Below, piece after piece: positions 1 to 8,912 of a stretch of 37,471 bases of DNA. A model generated the notes under the pieces. That model saw only the letters and a list, made by a program, of their open reading frames with translations, was not told the DNA's origin and did not search any database. The stretch is taken from NCBI GenBank assembly GCA_031265685.1, contig JAISCI010000058.1:1-37471 (forward strand), given 5' to 3'. Made by a program: the position numbers and the translations under genes. The stretch comes from Clostridiales bacterium (lineage in GTDB: Bacteria > Bacillota > Clostridia > Lachnospirales > WRAX01). The first letter of the stretch is position 1, and every line of letters starts with the position of its first letter.

Positions 1-27
1 AGTCGATACAGGACGAGATGACGGCGG

Positions 28-55
28 TGAATTTTGCCTGAATCCGCAAAATTCA
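28..55. repeat. Short palindrome of the GAATTTTGC family
   Basis: A perfect 10-bp inverted repeat, TGAATTTTGC (28-37) and GCAAAATTCA (46-55), with an 8-bp spacer. The same design recurs twice at 26665-26721. It is the simplest member of the hairpin-unit family scattered through this window. It lies in gene-free DNA at the left edge. Confidence 0.75.
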
Positions 56-107
56 TTAGCCCAAGTATCGCGTGGCGGGGCGCCATCGGACGAAGTACAC
101 GGACGAA

Positions 108-320
108 TGTATTTCTTACCCGAATAATCACCATAGCAATGTGATTGAAATCTACCGCCATGAATTTTCGCGTGACAGAAGTTCGCATCACATTATCGCT
201 TGGCCAAACTTTGCGTGATTCACGCAAAGTTCTGTCACGCGAAAATTACCTTGCATTTTCAAAGTTCGCTTAGATTCGCGCTTTGCCATGCGGGGGGGGA
301 TCTTTCGCTTGACATTTACA
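108..320. mobile_element. Small non-coding element with IS21-like ends (copy A)
   Basis: The left end begins TGTATTTCTTACCCGAATAA, and the right end read inward begins TGTAAATGTCAAGCGAAAGA. A closely similar pair of ends lies at 36748-36893, and sequence just past the right end is also related between the two places. The TGT start and the TGTCAA(G)..GAAAAAT pattern resemble ends of IS21-family elements, but that assignment rests on general resemblance only. There is no transposase gene; the interior holds a hairpin array (163-247). No clear target-site duplication is visible. Confidence 0.45.
163..247. repeat. Hairpin-unit array inside copy A
   Basis: A perfect 18-bp inverted repeat, AATTTTCGCGTGACAGAA (163-180) and its complement (230-247), encloses a second perfect 12-bp inverted repeat, AACTTTGCGTGA (207-218) and TCACGCAAAGTT (220-231). 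Between them lies CATTATCGCTTGG, the second form of the unit. The whole stretch can fold into a nested hairpin or cruciform. Confidence 0.8.
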
Positions 321-438
321 ACTCAGTCATAACCGGCGCGATGATTGATCATCTGGCGCACAAAGCGCATGTTCTAGACATTTCTGGGGAGCAAGGAGGG
401 TGGCGGATTCACTTTGGTACATCCAATATTAGCCCTTC

Positions 439-467
439 TTGACAACTCTCTGAAAATAATATATACT
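439..467 (+). promoter_or_regulatory. Sigma-A promoter of the lipid kinase gene
   Basis: -35 TTGACA (439-444), a 17-bp spacer, and -10 TATACT (462-467), about 90 bp before the ATG at 558. The -35 is a perfect consensus and the -10 differs at one position. It lies past the right end of the repeat element at 108-320, so that element does not separate it from the gene. Confidence 0.8.
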
Positions 468-557
468 AATCTAAGAACGCATTTTAAGACGATCCGAAAG
501 CGATAACATACTGTCTGAACAAGAAAAGTTGCATAAGTCACAGAGCGCGAGGCGGAT

Positions 558-1517
558 ATGAAACATGTGTTCATAGTCAACCCCACGGCAGGGAAAGGCA
601 AGCTGCAAGGGAAATTTTGCCGGTCTGTCCGGGAATATTTCAAGAGCAACTCGATCAAACACGAGATTTACATAAGCCAGTCGCCGGGCGACGCGACGCG
701 GTTTGCGCGCGAGACAGCCCGGCGCGGAGGTCGCTTACGCTTCTACGCGTGCGGCGGCGACGGTACACTCTACGAAGTGATCAACGGCGCGTATGATTGC
801 GAGAACGTCGAGTTCGCGGTGGTTCCGCTCGGCAGCGGCAACGACTTCGCGCGGACGTTCGGCGTAAATGGCATGTCGCCTTTCTTCGACGTCGCGCGTC
901 AGGTGGGCGGCGTAGCCCGCCCTATCGACGTGATTCGCTCGGGCAGCCGTGTAGCGGTTAACATCTGCTCGCTGGGCTTCGACGCGGAGGTTGCGGCCAA
1001 TATCCCTCGCTTCAAGCGATTGCCTCTCGTGTCCGGGTCACTGGCGTATTTTATGTCTATCATTTATTGTCTCTTCGGCAAGGTTCGCAACGGACTTGAG
1101 ATCACGATTGACGGAGGTGAGACGATCCGCGGCGATTTCGTGTTTGCCGTCGCGGCGAACGGCCGCTGGTACGGCGGCGGTTTCAAGGCCGCGCCGCTCG
1201 CGCTCTGCGACGACGGTCTCCTCGATATCATCTTAGTGGAAGCCGTATCCAGACTGCGTATGCTTGGCCTGATCAAGACATTCCGCCAGGGCGAGATCCT
1301 GACTGAGGACGTCTGCCGATTCTTCCGGTGCAAGCGCGTCGAAATACGCTCGAAGCGCCCGGCGTCCATCAACACTGACGGCGAGTGCGAACCGGGCATG
1401 AGCGCGACATTCGAGGTAATCCCAGGATCTCTGCGATTCTCAATTCCCGAGGGGGTAGACGTGCCCCTGCCTGCGCCCATGTCGCTCGGTGCCGAGCGTT
1501 TTGCCGAAAGTGTATAA
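558..1517 (+). CDS. Diacylglycerol kinase / YegS-type lipid kinase
   Basis: Predicted soluble lipid kinase (DAGK_cat family) of 319 residues, normal for the family; members phosphorylate diacylglycerol or related lipids at the membrane face. Visible motifs are the N-terminal NPTAGKGK (residues 8-15), the nucleotide-binding GGDGT (66-70) and GSGNDFAR (92-99). The ATG is preceded by GAGGCGG at good spacing. A strong promoter lies at 439-467 and a hairpin terminator directly follows the stop, so it is probably monocistronic. It converges on the uronate operon. Whether the substrate is diacylglycerol (DgkB role) or another lipid cannot be told from sequence alone. Confidence 0.9.
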   Translation: MKHVFIVNPTAGKGKLQGKFCRSVREYFKSNSIKHEIYISQSPGDATRFARETARRGGRLRFYACGGDGTLYEVINGAYDCENVEFAVVPLGSGNDFARTFGVNGMSPFFDVARQVGGVARPIDVIRSGSRVAVNICSLGFDAEVAANIPRFKRLPLVSGSLAYFMSIIYCLFGKVRNGLEITIDGGETIRGDFVFAVAANGRWYGGGFKAAPLALCDDGLLDIILVEAVSRLRMLGLIKTFRQGEILTEDVCRFFRCKRVEIRSKRPASINTDGECEPGMSATFEVIPGSLRFSIPEGVDVPLPAPMSLGAERFAESV

Positions 1518-1518
1518 A

Positions 1519-1551
1519 AAAGTTCCCGAACCCGCTGGATTCGGGAACTTT
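1519..1551. terminator. Bidirectional terminator between lipid kinase and kduD
   Basis: Perfect 12-bp stem AAAGTTCCCGAA (1519-1530) and TTCGGGAACTTT (1540-1551) with a 9-nt loop. The A/T-rich stem ends and flanking A run on the left allow termination from both sides. It starts 2 bp after the lipid kinase stop and ends 3 bp before the kduD stop. Confidence 0.9.
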
Positions 1552-1554
1552 GCT

Positions 1555-2337
1555 TTAGTTCGGCTGTTTTCCGATATATGCCAGTATGCCGCCGTCCACA
1601 TAGAGTATGTGTCCGTTGACGAAATCGCTAGCGGGGGACGCCAGAAACACCGCCGGGCCGGCCAGGTCCGCGGTTCGCCCCCAGCGCGCCGCTGGTGTCT
1701 TCGAGATTATGAACTTGTTGAACGGGTGCTCCGGCGCGCGCAACGGGGCTGTTTGCGGCGTCTCGATGTACCCTGGTCCAATGCCGTTGCACTGGATATT
1801 GAACTCGCCGTATTCCGACGCGATATTCCGCGTCAGCATCTTGAGACCGCCTTTCGCGGCCGCGTACGCCGACACTGTCTCGCGTCCCAATTCCGACATC
1901 ATTGAGCAGATGTTTATTATCTTGCCGCCGCCTTTTTTTATCATCGACGGGATCACGGCCTTCGCGACGATGAACGGCGCGGTCAAATCGACGTCGATAA
2001 CTTGACGGAATTCCGCCGCGCTCATCTCCGTCATCGGAATCCTCTTGATAATACCGGCGTTGTTGACAAGGATGTCAATGACGCCGACCTCCGACTCGAT
2101 TCGATCCGCGAGCGCCCCGACCGCCGCTTCGTCCGTCACGTCGCACACGTAGCCGCTCGCGTCGATCCCGGTTTTGGCGTACTCCGCCAGTCCCTTATCG
2201 ACCAGTTCCCGGTTAATATCGTTGAACGCGATCCGCGCCCCCGCGTTGGCGAGCGCCGACGCGATCGTAAAACCAATCCCATAGCTCGCGCCCGTTACGA
2301 GGGCGACCTTGCCCGAAAGCGAAAACATACCGCTCAT
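1555..2337 (-). CDS. kduD: SDR-family 2-keto-3-deoxy-gluconate dehydrogenase (KduD-type)
   Basis: Classical short-chain dehydrogenase of 260 residues. It shows the nucleotide-binding TGASYGIG (15-22), NNAG (92-95), a serine near 145, and the catalytic Tyr158/Lys162 of the YxxxK motif. In context it should reduce 3-deoxy-D-glycero-2,5-hexodiulosonate, made by KduI, to 2-keto-3-deoxygluconate (KDG). Gluconate 5-dehydrogenases belong to the same subfamily, so the assignment leans on kduI, kdgK and eda in the same operon. The ATG overlaps the upstream stop by 4 nt (ATGA) and has GGAGG 7-8 nt away. It is the last gene of the operon, before the bidirectional terminator. Confidence 0.85.
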   Translation of the reverse strand: MSGMFSLSGKVALVTGASYGIGFTIASALANAGARIAFNDINRELVDKGLAEYAKTGIDASGYVCDVTDEAAVGALADRIESEVGVIDILVNNAGIIKRIPMTEMSAAEFRQVIDVDLTAPFIVAKAVIPSMIKKGGGKIINICSMMSELGRETVSAYAAAKGGLKMLTRNIASEYGEFNIQCNGIGPGYIETPQTAPLRAPEHPFNKFIISKTPAARWGRTADLAGPAVFLASPASDFVNGHILYVDGGILAYIGKQPN

Positions 2338-3125
2338 TTGTCTGCCTCCGTTCCATAAAACTCCAGCTGGGTGAGCGCCGGGTATTGCGACGGATTGGAC
2401 TCGTCTTTCTCGTGGTCACGGAACCGCGCCCAGCCGCACTCGCGCGGCGCAATCGAGAAAAGCTGCCGGTCGCCGCGTTTCTCAAACGCGAATTTTTCGC
2501 GGCTACCGTCAGAAAACTCGATGACGGCGCTTTTCCACCAGTTATCGTGCGGGAAATCCGAGCGGAGGCACACACCGACAGTATCGACGACGACGTTCCG
2601 CCCGAAGTCAACGGTCATCATCGCGGAAGGATCGCGGTTGATCCCCCAGCTTTCGTATGGGTAATCGCCATGGCTGCCTGCGGTCGCGTTGCCGTTGATG
2701 GCGTTGCTCGCCGCGAAAGCCGCCTCGCCCCGCGTTTCCACGTTCGCGAAAGCATGCGGGAAGAAGCCGGTATTGCCGTGACAGTCCAGCGGGTTGAGCG
2801 CAAGATTGCGCCGCGCGGCGACCTCATCCGTCGAGGCGTCCCGCGCCCAGAGCAGGTGGACGCCGCCCGTGAAGCTTTTCGGCGAATAGCGCGCGCGTTT
2901 CTCTCCGAACGGCACCGCGAACCGAAACCCGCCCGCGAGCAATCCAAACGCCGCGTCTATGGAGTCCTCAAGACGCGCCACGGAGTATCCCTCGCCGTCG
3001 GACGACAGCTCGATAACGTCGCCGTCGGCATATTCCGCCCTGTATACGAGACGGACCTCGCCGTCCCCGGATCTTTCGGCCTTAACCGCGCCGTCCGCCC
3101 CGGCGATTCTGATTGCATATCGCAT
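2334..3125 (-). CDS. Conserved protein of unknown function with discoidin-like half, in uronate operon
   Basis: A 263-residue protein with no signal peptide or membrane segment. The N-terminal 110 residues look like a small beta-rich domain. The second half (from about RRNLALNPLDCHGN) resembles an F5/8 type C (discoidin) fold, with a run of conserved Trp, His and Asn residues around HGDYPYESWGINRD and a typical end, ALTQLEFYG. From memory, similar proteins sit beside kduI in other Bacillota, without a known function. It lies between kduI and kduD, with GGGAGG 7 nt before the ATG and a 4-nt overlap with kduD, so it is translationally coupled. A cytoplasmic carbohydrate-binding or accessory role in uronate breakdown is inference. 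Confidence 0.75.
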   Translation of the reverse strand: MRYAIRIAGADGAVKAERSGDGEVRLVYRAEYADGDVIELSSDGEGYSVARLEDSIDAAFGLLAGGFRFAVPFGEKRARYSPKSFTGGVHLLWARDASTDEVAARRNLALNPLDCHGNTGFFPHAFANVETRGEAAFAASNAINGNATAGSHGDYPYESWGINRDPSAMMTVDFGRNVVVDTVGVCLRSDFPHDNWWKSAVIEFSDGSREKFAFEKRGDRQLFSIAPRECGWARFRDHEKDESNPSQYPALTQLEFYGTEADK

Positions 3126-3140
3126 ATTACAGCCTCCCTG

Positions 3141-3983
3141 TTACCGGAGATCGGTCGGAGCAAGCGCGTCCATGTCGTCAAACGCCTGATTTTCGCCGCC
3201 CATCGCCCATATAAAGGAATACGCGCCGGTGCCCGCGCCCGCGTGGATGCTCCACGACGGCGAAATAACCGCGTCGCCGTTACGCATGACGATGTGGCGC
3301 GTCTCGTCCGGCTGTCCCATTAAATGGAATACTATGCCATCCTCGGGCATGTCGAAATAGGTATATATCTCCATACGCCGCTCGTGCGTATGCGCGGGCA
3401 TGGTGTTCCAGACGCTTCCAGGCGCCAGGATCGTCAGCCCCATCGAGAGCTGACACGTCGGCAAGACATCCGGATGAATAAACTGATTGATCACCCGCTT
3501 ATTGGAAGTTTCCGCTAAGCCCAGCGGCTTCTTGGCGGAGTCAGCCAATGTCAGCAATTTTGTAGCGTAGGCGCGGTGCGCCGGCGCGGACACGCCGTAA
3601 AACTTGGCGGGAGCCTCGGGTGAGACGGAACGGAACATGACTTCCCGCGCGCCTTTGGTGATATACAAACAGTCTTTGTTGCCAAGAGCGTATTCCGAGC
3701 CGTCAACGACGATGAACCCGTCGCCGCCTATATTAAAGAAACCGGCCTCGCGGCGCTCCATGAAGAACGATGTTCCGAAACTATGCCATATGTCAATGCC
3801 CTTATCAATACTCACCGTCTCGCGGACGGGCATTATCCCGAGCGTCACCATTCGATCCACATGCGAATAGACCGCGGCGACATGATCCGGCGCGTAAAGT
3901 CCCGTAATCAGGAACTCCGCGCGAAGTTCGCCGGTCGTGTAACGCTTAATGTCATTCGGGCCGGCCGAATACCTGATATCCAT
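3141..3983 (-). CDS. kduI: 5-keto-4-deoxyuronate isomerase
   Basis: Cupin-fold KduI of 280 residues, the usual length. It converts 5-keto-4-deoxyuronate (DKI/DHU), the spontaneous product of unsaturated uronic acids, to 3-deoxy-D-glycero-2,5-hexodiulosonate. The metal site is complete: His198 and His200 in HTHERRMEIY, Glu205, and His247 in WSIHAGAG, matching the zinc ligands of the E. coli enzyme. The ATG has AGGGGGA upstream. It sits between kdgK and the unknown 263-residue protein, in the same operon as the enzymes of the following steps. Confidence 0.95.
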   Translation of the reverse strand: MDIRYSAGPNDIKRYTTGELRAEFLITGLYAPDHVAAVYSHVDRMVTLGIMPVRETVSIDKGIDIWHSFGTSFFMERREAGFFNIGGDGFIVVDGSEYALGNKDCLYITKGAREVMFRSVSPEAPAKFYGVSAPAHRAYATKLLTLADSAKKPLGLAETSNKRVINQFIHPDVLPTCQLSMGLTILAPGSVWNTMPAHTHERRMEIYTYFDMPEDGIVFHLMGQPDETRHIVMRNGDAVISPSWSIHAGAGTGAYSFIWAMGGENQAFDDMDALAPTDLR

Positions 3984-3993
3984 GGAAATCCCC

Positions 3994-5088
3994 CTATCTC
4001 GCTACCCGCGCGACGCCGCCCGCGACTACTCCCCGCACCTCTCTGAGGCTCGCCATCGAGGTGTCGCCGGGTGTGGTCATGGCGAGAGCGCCGTGCGCCA
4101 CGCCGTAATTCAGCGCCGTTTGCGTGTCTAATCCCGAGAGCAGACCGTAGATCAGCCCGCTCGCGAAACTGTCCCCGCCGCCGACGCGGTCGAGTATTTC
4201 CAGCGCGTCGAAATCAAGCCCGCGGTACACCTCGCCGCCCTCATACGCGATGGCGCTCCAGCCGTTCACCGTGGCGGTTCGCACAGTGCGCAGCGTGGAC
4301 GCGATCAGCCGGAAGTTCGGATAGGCCGCCGAAACCGCCGCGACCATGCGTTTATAGCCGTCGATGTTCAGTTCCTTCAGCGACTCGTCGTTGCCTTCCA
4401 CCTCGAAGCCAAGACACGCGGTAAAATCTTCCTCATTGCCGAGCATGACGTCGATATAGGGCGCTATCTCGCGGTTCACCTCGCGGGCGCGCTCAATGCC
4501 GCCGACCTCCTTCCAAAGCGAGGGTCGGTAGTTGAGGTCGTAGCTCGTGACAGTGCCGTATTTCTTCGCGGCTTTGACCGCCGCGATAACCGTCGCGGAC
4601 GCCGATTCGCTGAGCGCCGCGAATATCCCCCCGGTGTGGAACCATCGGGCGCCAAGCTGACCGAAAATGTAATCCCAGTCAAAATCTTCCGGAGTTATCT
4701 GGCTGGCCGCCGTGTACGCGCGATCCGAGACGCCGAGCGCCCCGCGTATCCCGAAGCCACGTTCGGTGAAGTTCAGTCCATTGCGTACTTTGCGCCCGAT
4801 GCCGTCATAGGGAGCCTTCTTAATGAAGCGCGTATCCACGCCGCCCTGGAGGATCATGTCCTCGAGCAGCGAACCGACTTCATTGTCCGCGAAGGCGGTG
4901 ACGATGGCGGTCCGGAGTCCGAAGCACTTGCGCAGCCCCCGCGCGACGTTGTACTCCCCGCCGCCTTCGCGCGCGGCGAACGTCCGCGCGTTTTTGACGC
5001 GCCCCTCGCCCGGATCCAGCCGGAGCATCACCTCGCCCAGGCTGATTTCGTCAAAGACGGTGTCCGCCGCGTTCCGTGTCTCAAACAT
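3994..5088 (-). CDS. kdgK: 2-keto-3-deoxygluconate kinase (PfkB family)
   Basis: PfkB-family sugar kinase of 364 residues. It shows an N-terminal substrate region EGGGEYNVARGL (41-52), DLNYRPSLW (184-192), and the ATP/anion-hole motif RVGGGDSFASG (301-311) with catalytic Asp306. In this operon it should phosphorylate KDG to KDPG for the neighbouring aldolase. The ATG lies inside the end of eda (8-bp overlap) with AAGGGGCGG upstream. At 364 residues it is longer than many PfkB kinases, through an extended middle section (about 95-140), as seen in clostridial KDG kinases. Ketohexokinase-like alternatives are unlikely here. Confidence 0.88.
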   Translation of the reverse strand: MFETRNAADTVFDEISLGEVMLRLDPGEGRVKNARTFAAREGGGEYNVARGLRKCFGLRTAIVTAFADNEVGSLLEDMILQGGVDTRFIKKAPYDGIGRKVRNGLNFTERGFGIRGALGVSDRAYTAASQITPEDFDWDYIFGQLGARWFHTGGIFAALSESASATVIAAVKAAKKYGTVTSYDLNYRPSLWKEVGGIERAREVNREIAPYIDVMLGNEEDFTACLGFEVEGNDESLKELNIDGYKRMVAAVSAAYPNFRLIASTLRTVRTATVNGWSAIAYEGGEVYRGLDFDALEILDRVGGGDSFASGLIYGLLSGLDTQTALNYGVAHGALAMTTPGDTSMASLREVRGVVAGGVARVAR

Positions 5089-5728
5089 TCGTACCGCCCC
5101 TTATCGCGTCAAACAAATCTACCGCGTCGGCGGTGATCCGGGTGATAGTGTCGAAATCGCGCGCGGTGATCAGCGACTCGGGCGCGATCCAGCTGCCGCC
5201 AACGGCCAGCACTTTGGGGAAACGCCAGTACTCGGCGGCGTTCGTCTCGTTTACGCCGCCCGTCGGGATGAACTGCGCCGCGCCGAACGGCGCCGACAGC
5301 GCCTTGACGGTCTTGATCCCGCCGAAACTCTCCGCTGGAAAAAATTTGAACACACTGAGTCCAAGCTTGAACCCGGCCATCAACTCGCTGGGCGTGACGA
5401 CGCCCGGTACGGCGACGATACCATCTGCCTGAGCCGATTTGACGAGCTGCGGATCCAACCCCGGCGAAACGATGAAGCGCGCGCCCGCCTCCGTGGCCGC
5501 GGCCAGCTGCTGCGCCGATATGACCGTGCCCGCGCCGGGCGTCATCTCGGGCACATACGCGGCGATGTTGGCGATGGCCTGCCGCGCGGCGGCGGTGCGG
5601 AACGTTATTTCGATAATGTCCACGCCGCCGGCCAGCAGAGCGCGGGCGAGAGGCACGGCGTTTGCGGCATCGTCAATCTTTATTACCGGTACTATTCCAG
5701 CTCGTCTGAATTTCTCGATTATTTCCAC
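5081..5728 (-). CDS. eda: KDPG / KHG aldolase
   Basis: Class I aldolase of 215 residues that splits 2-keto-3-deoxy-6-phosphogluconate to pyruvate and glyceraldehyde-3-phosphate. Schiff-base Lys128 lies in LSVFKFFPAE, Glu40 in DIIEITFRT matches the catalytic glutamate, and GAGTV (66-70) and FIPTGGVN (153-160) form the phosphate pocket. The start is GTG, with a perfect AGGAGG 6 nt upstream that overlaps the stop of the lyase gene. The 3' end overlaps kdgK by 8 bp. It is the last step of the pathway encoded here. Confidence 0.93.
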   Translation of the reverse strand: MEIIEKFRRAGIVPVIKIDDAANAVPLARALLAGGVDIIEITFRTAAARQAIANIAAYVPEMTPGAGTVISAQQLAAATEAGARFIVSPGLDPQLVKSAQADGIVAVPGVVTPSELMAGFKLGLSVFKFFPAESFGGIKTVKALSAPFGAAQFIPTGGVNETNAAEYWRFPKVLAVGGSWIAPESLITARDFDTITRITADAVDLFDAIRGGTNV

Positions 5729-5738
5729 TGCAATCCTC

Positions 5739-7727
5739 CTACCAGTTCAGCACCGTCCCGATACTCGTCTCTCCCGCCAGCCTGTCGAACACAACCGTCT
5801 GGCCGAAACCGACGCAGCCGTCCGTCTTGAACGTATCAGTCGGCGAAGCGTATTCCTTGTGCGCGAAAACGAGCGTGTAGTGACGCTCGCCGAAAACGAC
5901 GGAGAACGCCTCTACCGACGCGTCCGCGAAACGAATGCCCTTGAAAGTTGAGTGGACGGGCAGTTTCTCGACATTCAGCGCCTTGCGCTTCCCCGCCGGG
6001 GACAGCGCGAAAAAGGCGTAGGCCGATCCGAAACCTCCAGCTTTGACGGTCGTCTCGACGGCTTTGTTCGGGACGGAAAGATTATAATGCGGGGAGACGC
6101 GCGAGTCAATAACTTTCGCGGAAAGCTCCGACGCGTGGAATCGTACGTCCGCGCGGACGCTCCTGCCGTCGAACACGAACGCGCTATCTTCTCCGGCCAG
6201 CTCGCCCGTCGCGCCAAAATGGAAATATTGGTTATATTTATGGCCGCCGGAGGCGTAGAATCCGTCGCAGATCACGACGATATCCGGCTTGATAAAAACG
6301 ACGCGGCGGCGAAGGTATATGCCGCGATCGAAATATCCGGCGTGGCCGCCGTCGCCGTACCCGTAGCGCGCGTCGGAGAAGAACCGCGTCGGGGTGCCGT
6401 GCGCCAGGTTGTCGCACTCCCATGAGTCCTTGAGCGTGTATAATTCCTTGCCGTCCGCGACCACGGTGTTGTGCGCTTTCATTTCCTTGAAAGAAACCCG
6501 GTCCTTGCCGAATACGTATGTCATGCGTCCGGCGTCGGTGAGAATATCCTCGCCGAAGGCAGAGATGTCCACGTGCAGCTTGTCGGCGTGGCCGTGGCCG
6601 GCTCCGAGCGTGGCGTTGGCGAAATGCACGAAAGCCGCGTCGCCACTCCAATCCGAACGGAAATACAGGTTGCCGCCATCCGGAAACCATTTGTCGGCGC
6701 GCGCCGGCGGAACGGACGGGAGAGCCTCATACGCGGCCATCCCTTCCTCACCCAGATCCCACGCCGCCTCAAAGTCGGGACGGGCAAGCCCGCCGAAGCG
6801 AAGCGTCTGATCGGCGAATACATACGCGCCGCGTGTCAGCAGCCCGCGGACGTCCACCTCGTCCGAATCGCCCATAAGAATGTTGCGGTGGTCGGGCTTC
6901 GCCGAAAACAGCGCGGCTCGCAGCATGTCTCGCGTCTTGCGCCGGATGGTCTCGGGCACGGAGACTTTGTTGCGGTCGGCCAGCGTGATGACGTCCAGGA
7001 AGAGCGACGCGACCTCGTTGTGATATGTCGGACTCTGTTCCCACTGCTGGCCGTCGCGGTACACCTGAATCTCGATGTTTTTCGCGAGCCTTGACAGCGC
7101 CTCGTCGGCGTAAACGCTGTTAGACAGGAAGAGTCCCGCCATAAAAAGTCCGTGATTCGCCAGGACGCCCCAGTTGGACATAAGATGGAAATCGTTCCAA
7201 GCATTTTCCATGAGGAAATCCGCCTGCTCGCCCACGCTGTCCTCGAACAGCGCGCACGCCTCGGGCGTAACGGCTTCGCTGCTTTTGACGCACTCGAACG
7301 CGCGGATCCAATAACCTAGCCGCAGACCGACATCAAGCGTGCGCCAGGCGGGAGCGGCGGCGGGATCCGCCCGACGAACGCCCGCGATCCAGCCCGACAT
7401 CTGGCGGACGATGGCTTCCGGAAATTTCTCGTCGCGCGTGAGCGCGTAGGCCTGCCCCATCGTCGCCCAGAATCGGCAGCGGTTGAAAGCGTACACCCAC
7501 TCCGGGTCGTCTCCGGGCTGACGCAACCAGTCTATTTCGCCGTCGAACGCGACGTATTCGGCGGTGCGCTCCAAATCCCACGGCATGTCGAATTTGAAGC
7601 GATCCTCCGCCGAATCCTCCGCCGACGCTATGATCAGCGCGCAAAGCTCCGGATCCGCCTTGCGGGCATATTCCGCGACTGCGAACGGGTCGTCAAAGAA
7701 AAATCTCATTTCTTTCCGTGCTGGCAT
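5739..7727 (-). CDS. Heparinase II/III-family polysaccharide lyase, cytoplasmic
   Basis: A 662-residue lyase with an N-terminal alpha/alpha toroid (about 1-330) and a C-terminal beta-sandwich (about 350-650). Family motifs are NWGVLANHG (185-193), QSPTYH with probable catalytic Tyr235, and GHGHADKLH (377-385). Such enzymes cleave uronic-acid polymers or oligomers by beta-elimination, leaving an unsaturated uronate at the non-reducing end. No signal peptide is visible, so it probably works on imported oligosaccharides. Heparin/heparan-type, other glycosaminoglycan, or alginate-like substrates are all possible. The ATG has GGAGGG 5 nt upstream; a second ATG at 7709 is a weaker choice. Confidence 0.85.
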   Translation of the reverse strand: MPARKEMRFFFDDPFAVAEYARKADPELCALIIASAEDSAEDRFKFDMPWDLERTAEYVAFDGEIDWLRQPGDDPEWVYAFNRCRFWATMGQAYALTRDEKFPEAIVRQMSGWIAGVRRADPAAAPAWRTLDVGLRLGYWIRAFECVKSSEAVTPEACALFEDSVGEQADFLMENAWNDFHLMSNWGVLANHGLFMAGLFLSNSVYADEALSRLAKNIEIQVYRDGQQWEQSPTYHNEVASLFLDVITLADRNKVSVPETIRRKTRDMLRAALFSAKPDHRNILMGDSDEVDVRGLLTRGAYVFADQTLRFGGLARPDFEAAWDLGEEGMAAYEALPSVPPARADKWFPDGGNLYFRSDWSGDAAFVHFANATLGAGHGHADKLHVDISAFGEDILTDAGRMTYVFGKDRVSFKEMKAHNTVVADGKELYTLKDSWECDNLAHGTPTRFFSDARYGYGDGGHAGYFDRGIYLRRRVVFIKPDIVVICDGFYASGGHKYNQYFHFGATGELAGEDSAFVFDGRSVRADVRFHASELSAKVIDSRVSPHYNLSVPNKAVETTVKAGGFGSAYAFFALSPAGKRKALNVEKLPVHSTFKGIRFADASVEAFSVVFGERHYTLVFAHKEYASPTDTFKTDGCVGFGQTVVFDRLAGETSIGTVLNW

Positions 7728-7740
7728 AATGTCCCTCCGA

Positions 7741-8907
7741 TTACCAGAATGCTTCCAGCCCCGCCATCCGCGAGAGCGCCTCGAAGTAGAAATAATCGCC
7801 CCACGTCAGGCACTCGTCCACACCCTCGGGCGCGCAGGTGTTGAAAGGCGACCGCTTGGAATATGTGCCGTGCAGCAACAGCCCGCCTCCGTCCGTTGAC
7901 GGGGCGGCGCAACGATCCGCGAGACTTTTCAGAATCTTCCGCGCGATACTGGCGCACTCGGGCGCGAAACTGGACGCCTCGAGCAAGCCGCACGCGGCAA
8001 TCGCGTCGGCGGATGAATCGCGCGGCTCGTCGCCGTCCGTGAACACCATGTCCCAATACGGGACGAGATCTTCCGGCAGCTTGGACACGAAAAACTCCGC
8101 GGCCGCTCGGAAACGCTCCAGATACTTGGGCTTTTTGAGGGCGCGATACGCCAGCGCGAACCCGTACACCGCCCACGACTGCCCCCGCGCCCAGAACGAA
8201 TCGTCGGCATAACCCTGGCATGTGCGCCCGCGAACAAACCCGCCCGTCTCGGGATCCATGAAAACGGTGTGGTAGGTCGAGCCGTCCGCTCGGAAAGAAT
8301 TGTCCGCGCAGGTTTCCGTGTGAATCGCGGCGCGTTCGGCGTACCTTGGGTCGCCCGTCTCCGCGCTCGCCCAGTACAGCAGCGGCAGGTTGAGCAGGCA
8401 GTCGATGATGTAGCGGTAGTCGTCCGCCGCGCCCATCGCGCCCCACGCCTGAAAGAAACCGCCGACAGGCTGAAACCGTTCCATCAGACGATCCGCCGCC
8501 AAGATGGCCGCGCGGCGCGCCCGTTTAGAACCGGTCAGCTTATACGCCGCGACGCATGATGGCGTGTATAAAAATCCCAGATCATGGTTATCCATGCCCT
8601 GTCCGCTCTCGACGCGTTGCAGAAAATGCTCGGCGTGGATCAGACCGGCGTATTTAAGCGTCTCGTTTCCGGAGCGCTGATAAGCGAGCCATACCTGCCC
8701 CGGGAAAAACCCGTGCGCCCAGTCGTTGTCAGTGTAGTCGCCGAGCGCGCGCGACGGATACCGACCGCCGGCACTGTAGTAATTTTGGGCGCGGAACGTA
8801 AATTCGGGCAGGTTACGGATAACCTGCCCACAGGCGGCGGCGAGCCGCGTTTCGGCTTCCGCCGCCGTTATCTCCGGTTTGCCCACGAAGACTTCCGGAA
8901 TTTTCAA
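7741..8907 (-). CDS. GH88 unsaturated glucuronyl hydrolase
   Basis: An alpha/alpha-barrel hydrolase of 388 residues that removes the unsaturated uronic acid from lyase-made oligosaccharides by hydrating its double bond; the product opens to 5-keto-4-deoxyuronate, the KduI substrate. Asp109 in MDNHDLGFLY and Asp169 in YIIDCLLNLP, 60 residues apart, match the two catalytic aspartates of the Bacillus enzyme (88 and 149). The start is TTG at 8907: AAAGGGG lies 8 nt upstream and homology begins here. The reading frame stays open upstream, but that part overlaps the permease gene in another frame. No signal peptide; cytoplasmic. Confidence 0.92.
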   Translation of the reverse strand: MKIPEVFVGKPEITAAEAETRLAAACGQVIRNLPEFTFRAQNYYSAGGRYPSRALGDYTDNDWAHGFFPGQVWLAYQRSGNETLKYAGLIHAEHFLQRVESGQGMDNHDLGFLYTPSCVAAYKLTGSKRARRAAILAADRLMERFQPVGGFFQAWGAMGAADDYRYIIDCLLNLPLLYWASAETGDPRYAERAAIHTETCADNSFRADGSTYHTVFMDPETGGFVRGRTCQGYADDSFWARGQSWAVYGFALAYRALKKPKYLERFRAAAEFFVSKLPEDLVPYWDMVFTDGDEPRDSSADAIAACGLLEASSFAPECASIARKILKSLADRCAAPSTDGGGLLLHGTYSKRSPFNTCAPEGVDECLTWGDYFYFEALSRMAGLEAFW

Positions 8908-8912
8908 ATTTA

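Noticed and set aside
200-442. An 80-codon frame in the left repeat region
   Set aside because: It runs through hairpin repeats and an element end, has no good SD and encodes nothing recognisable.
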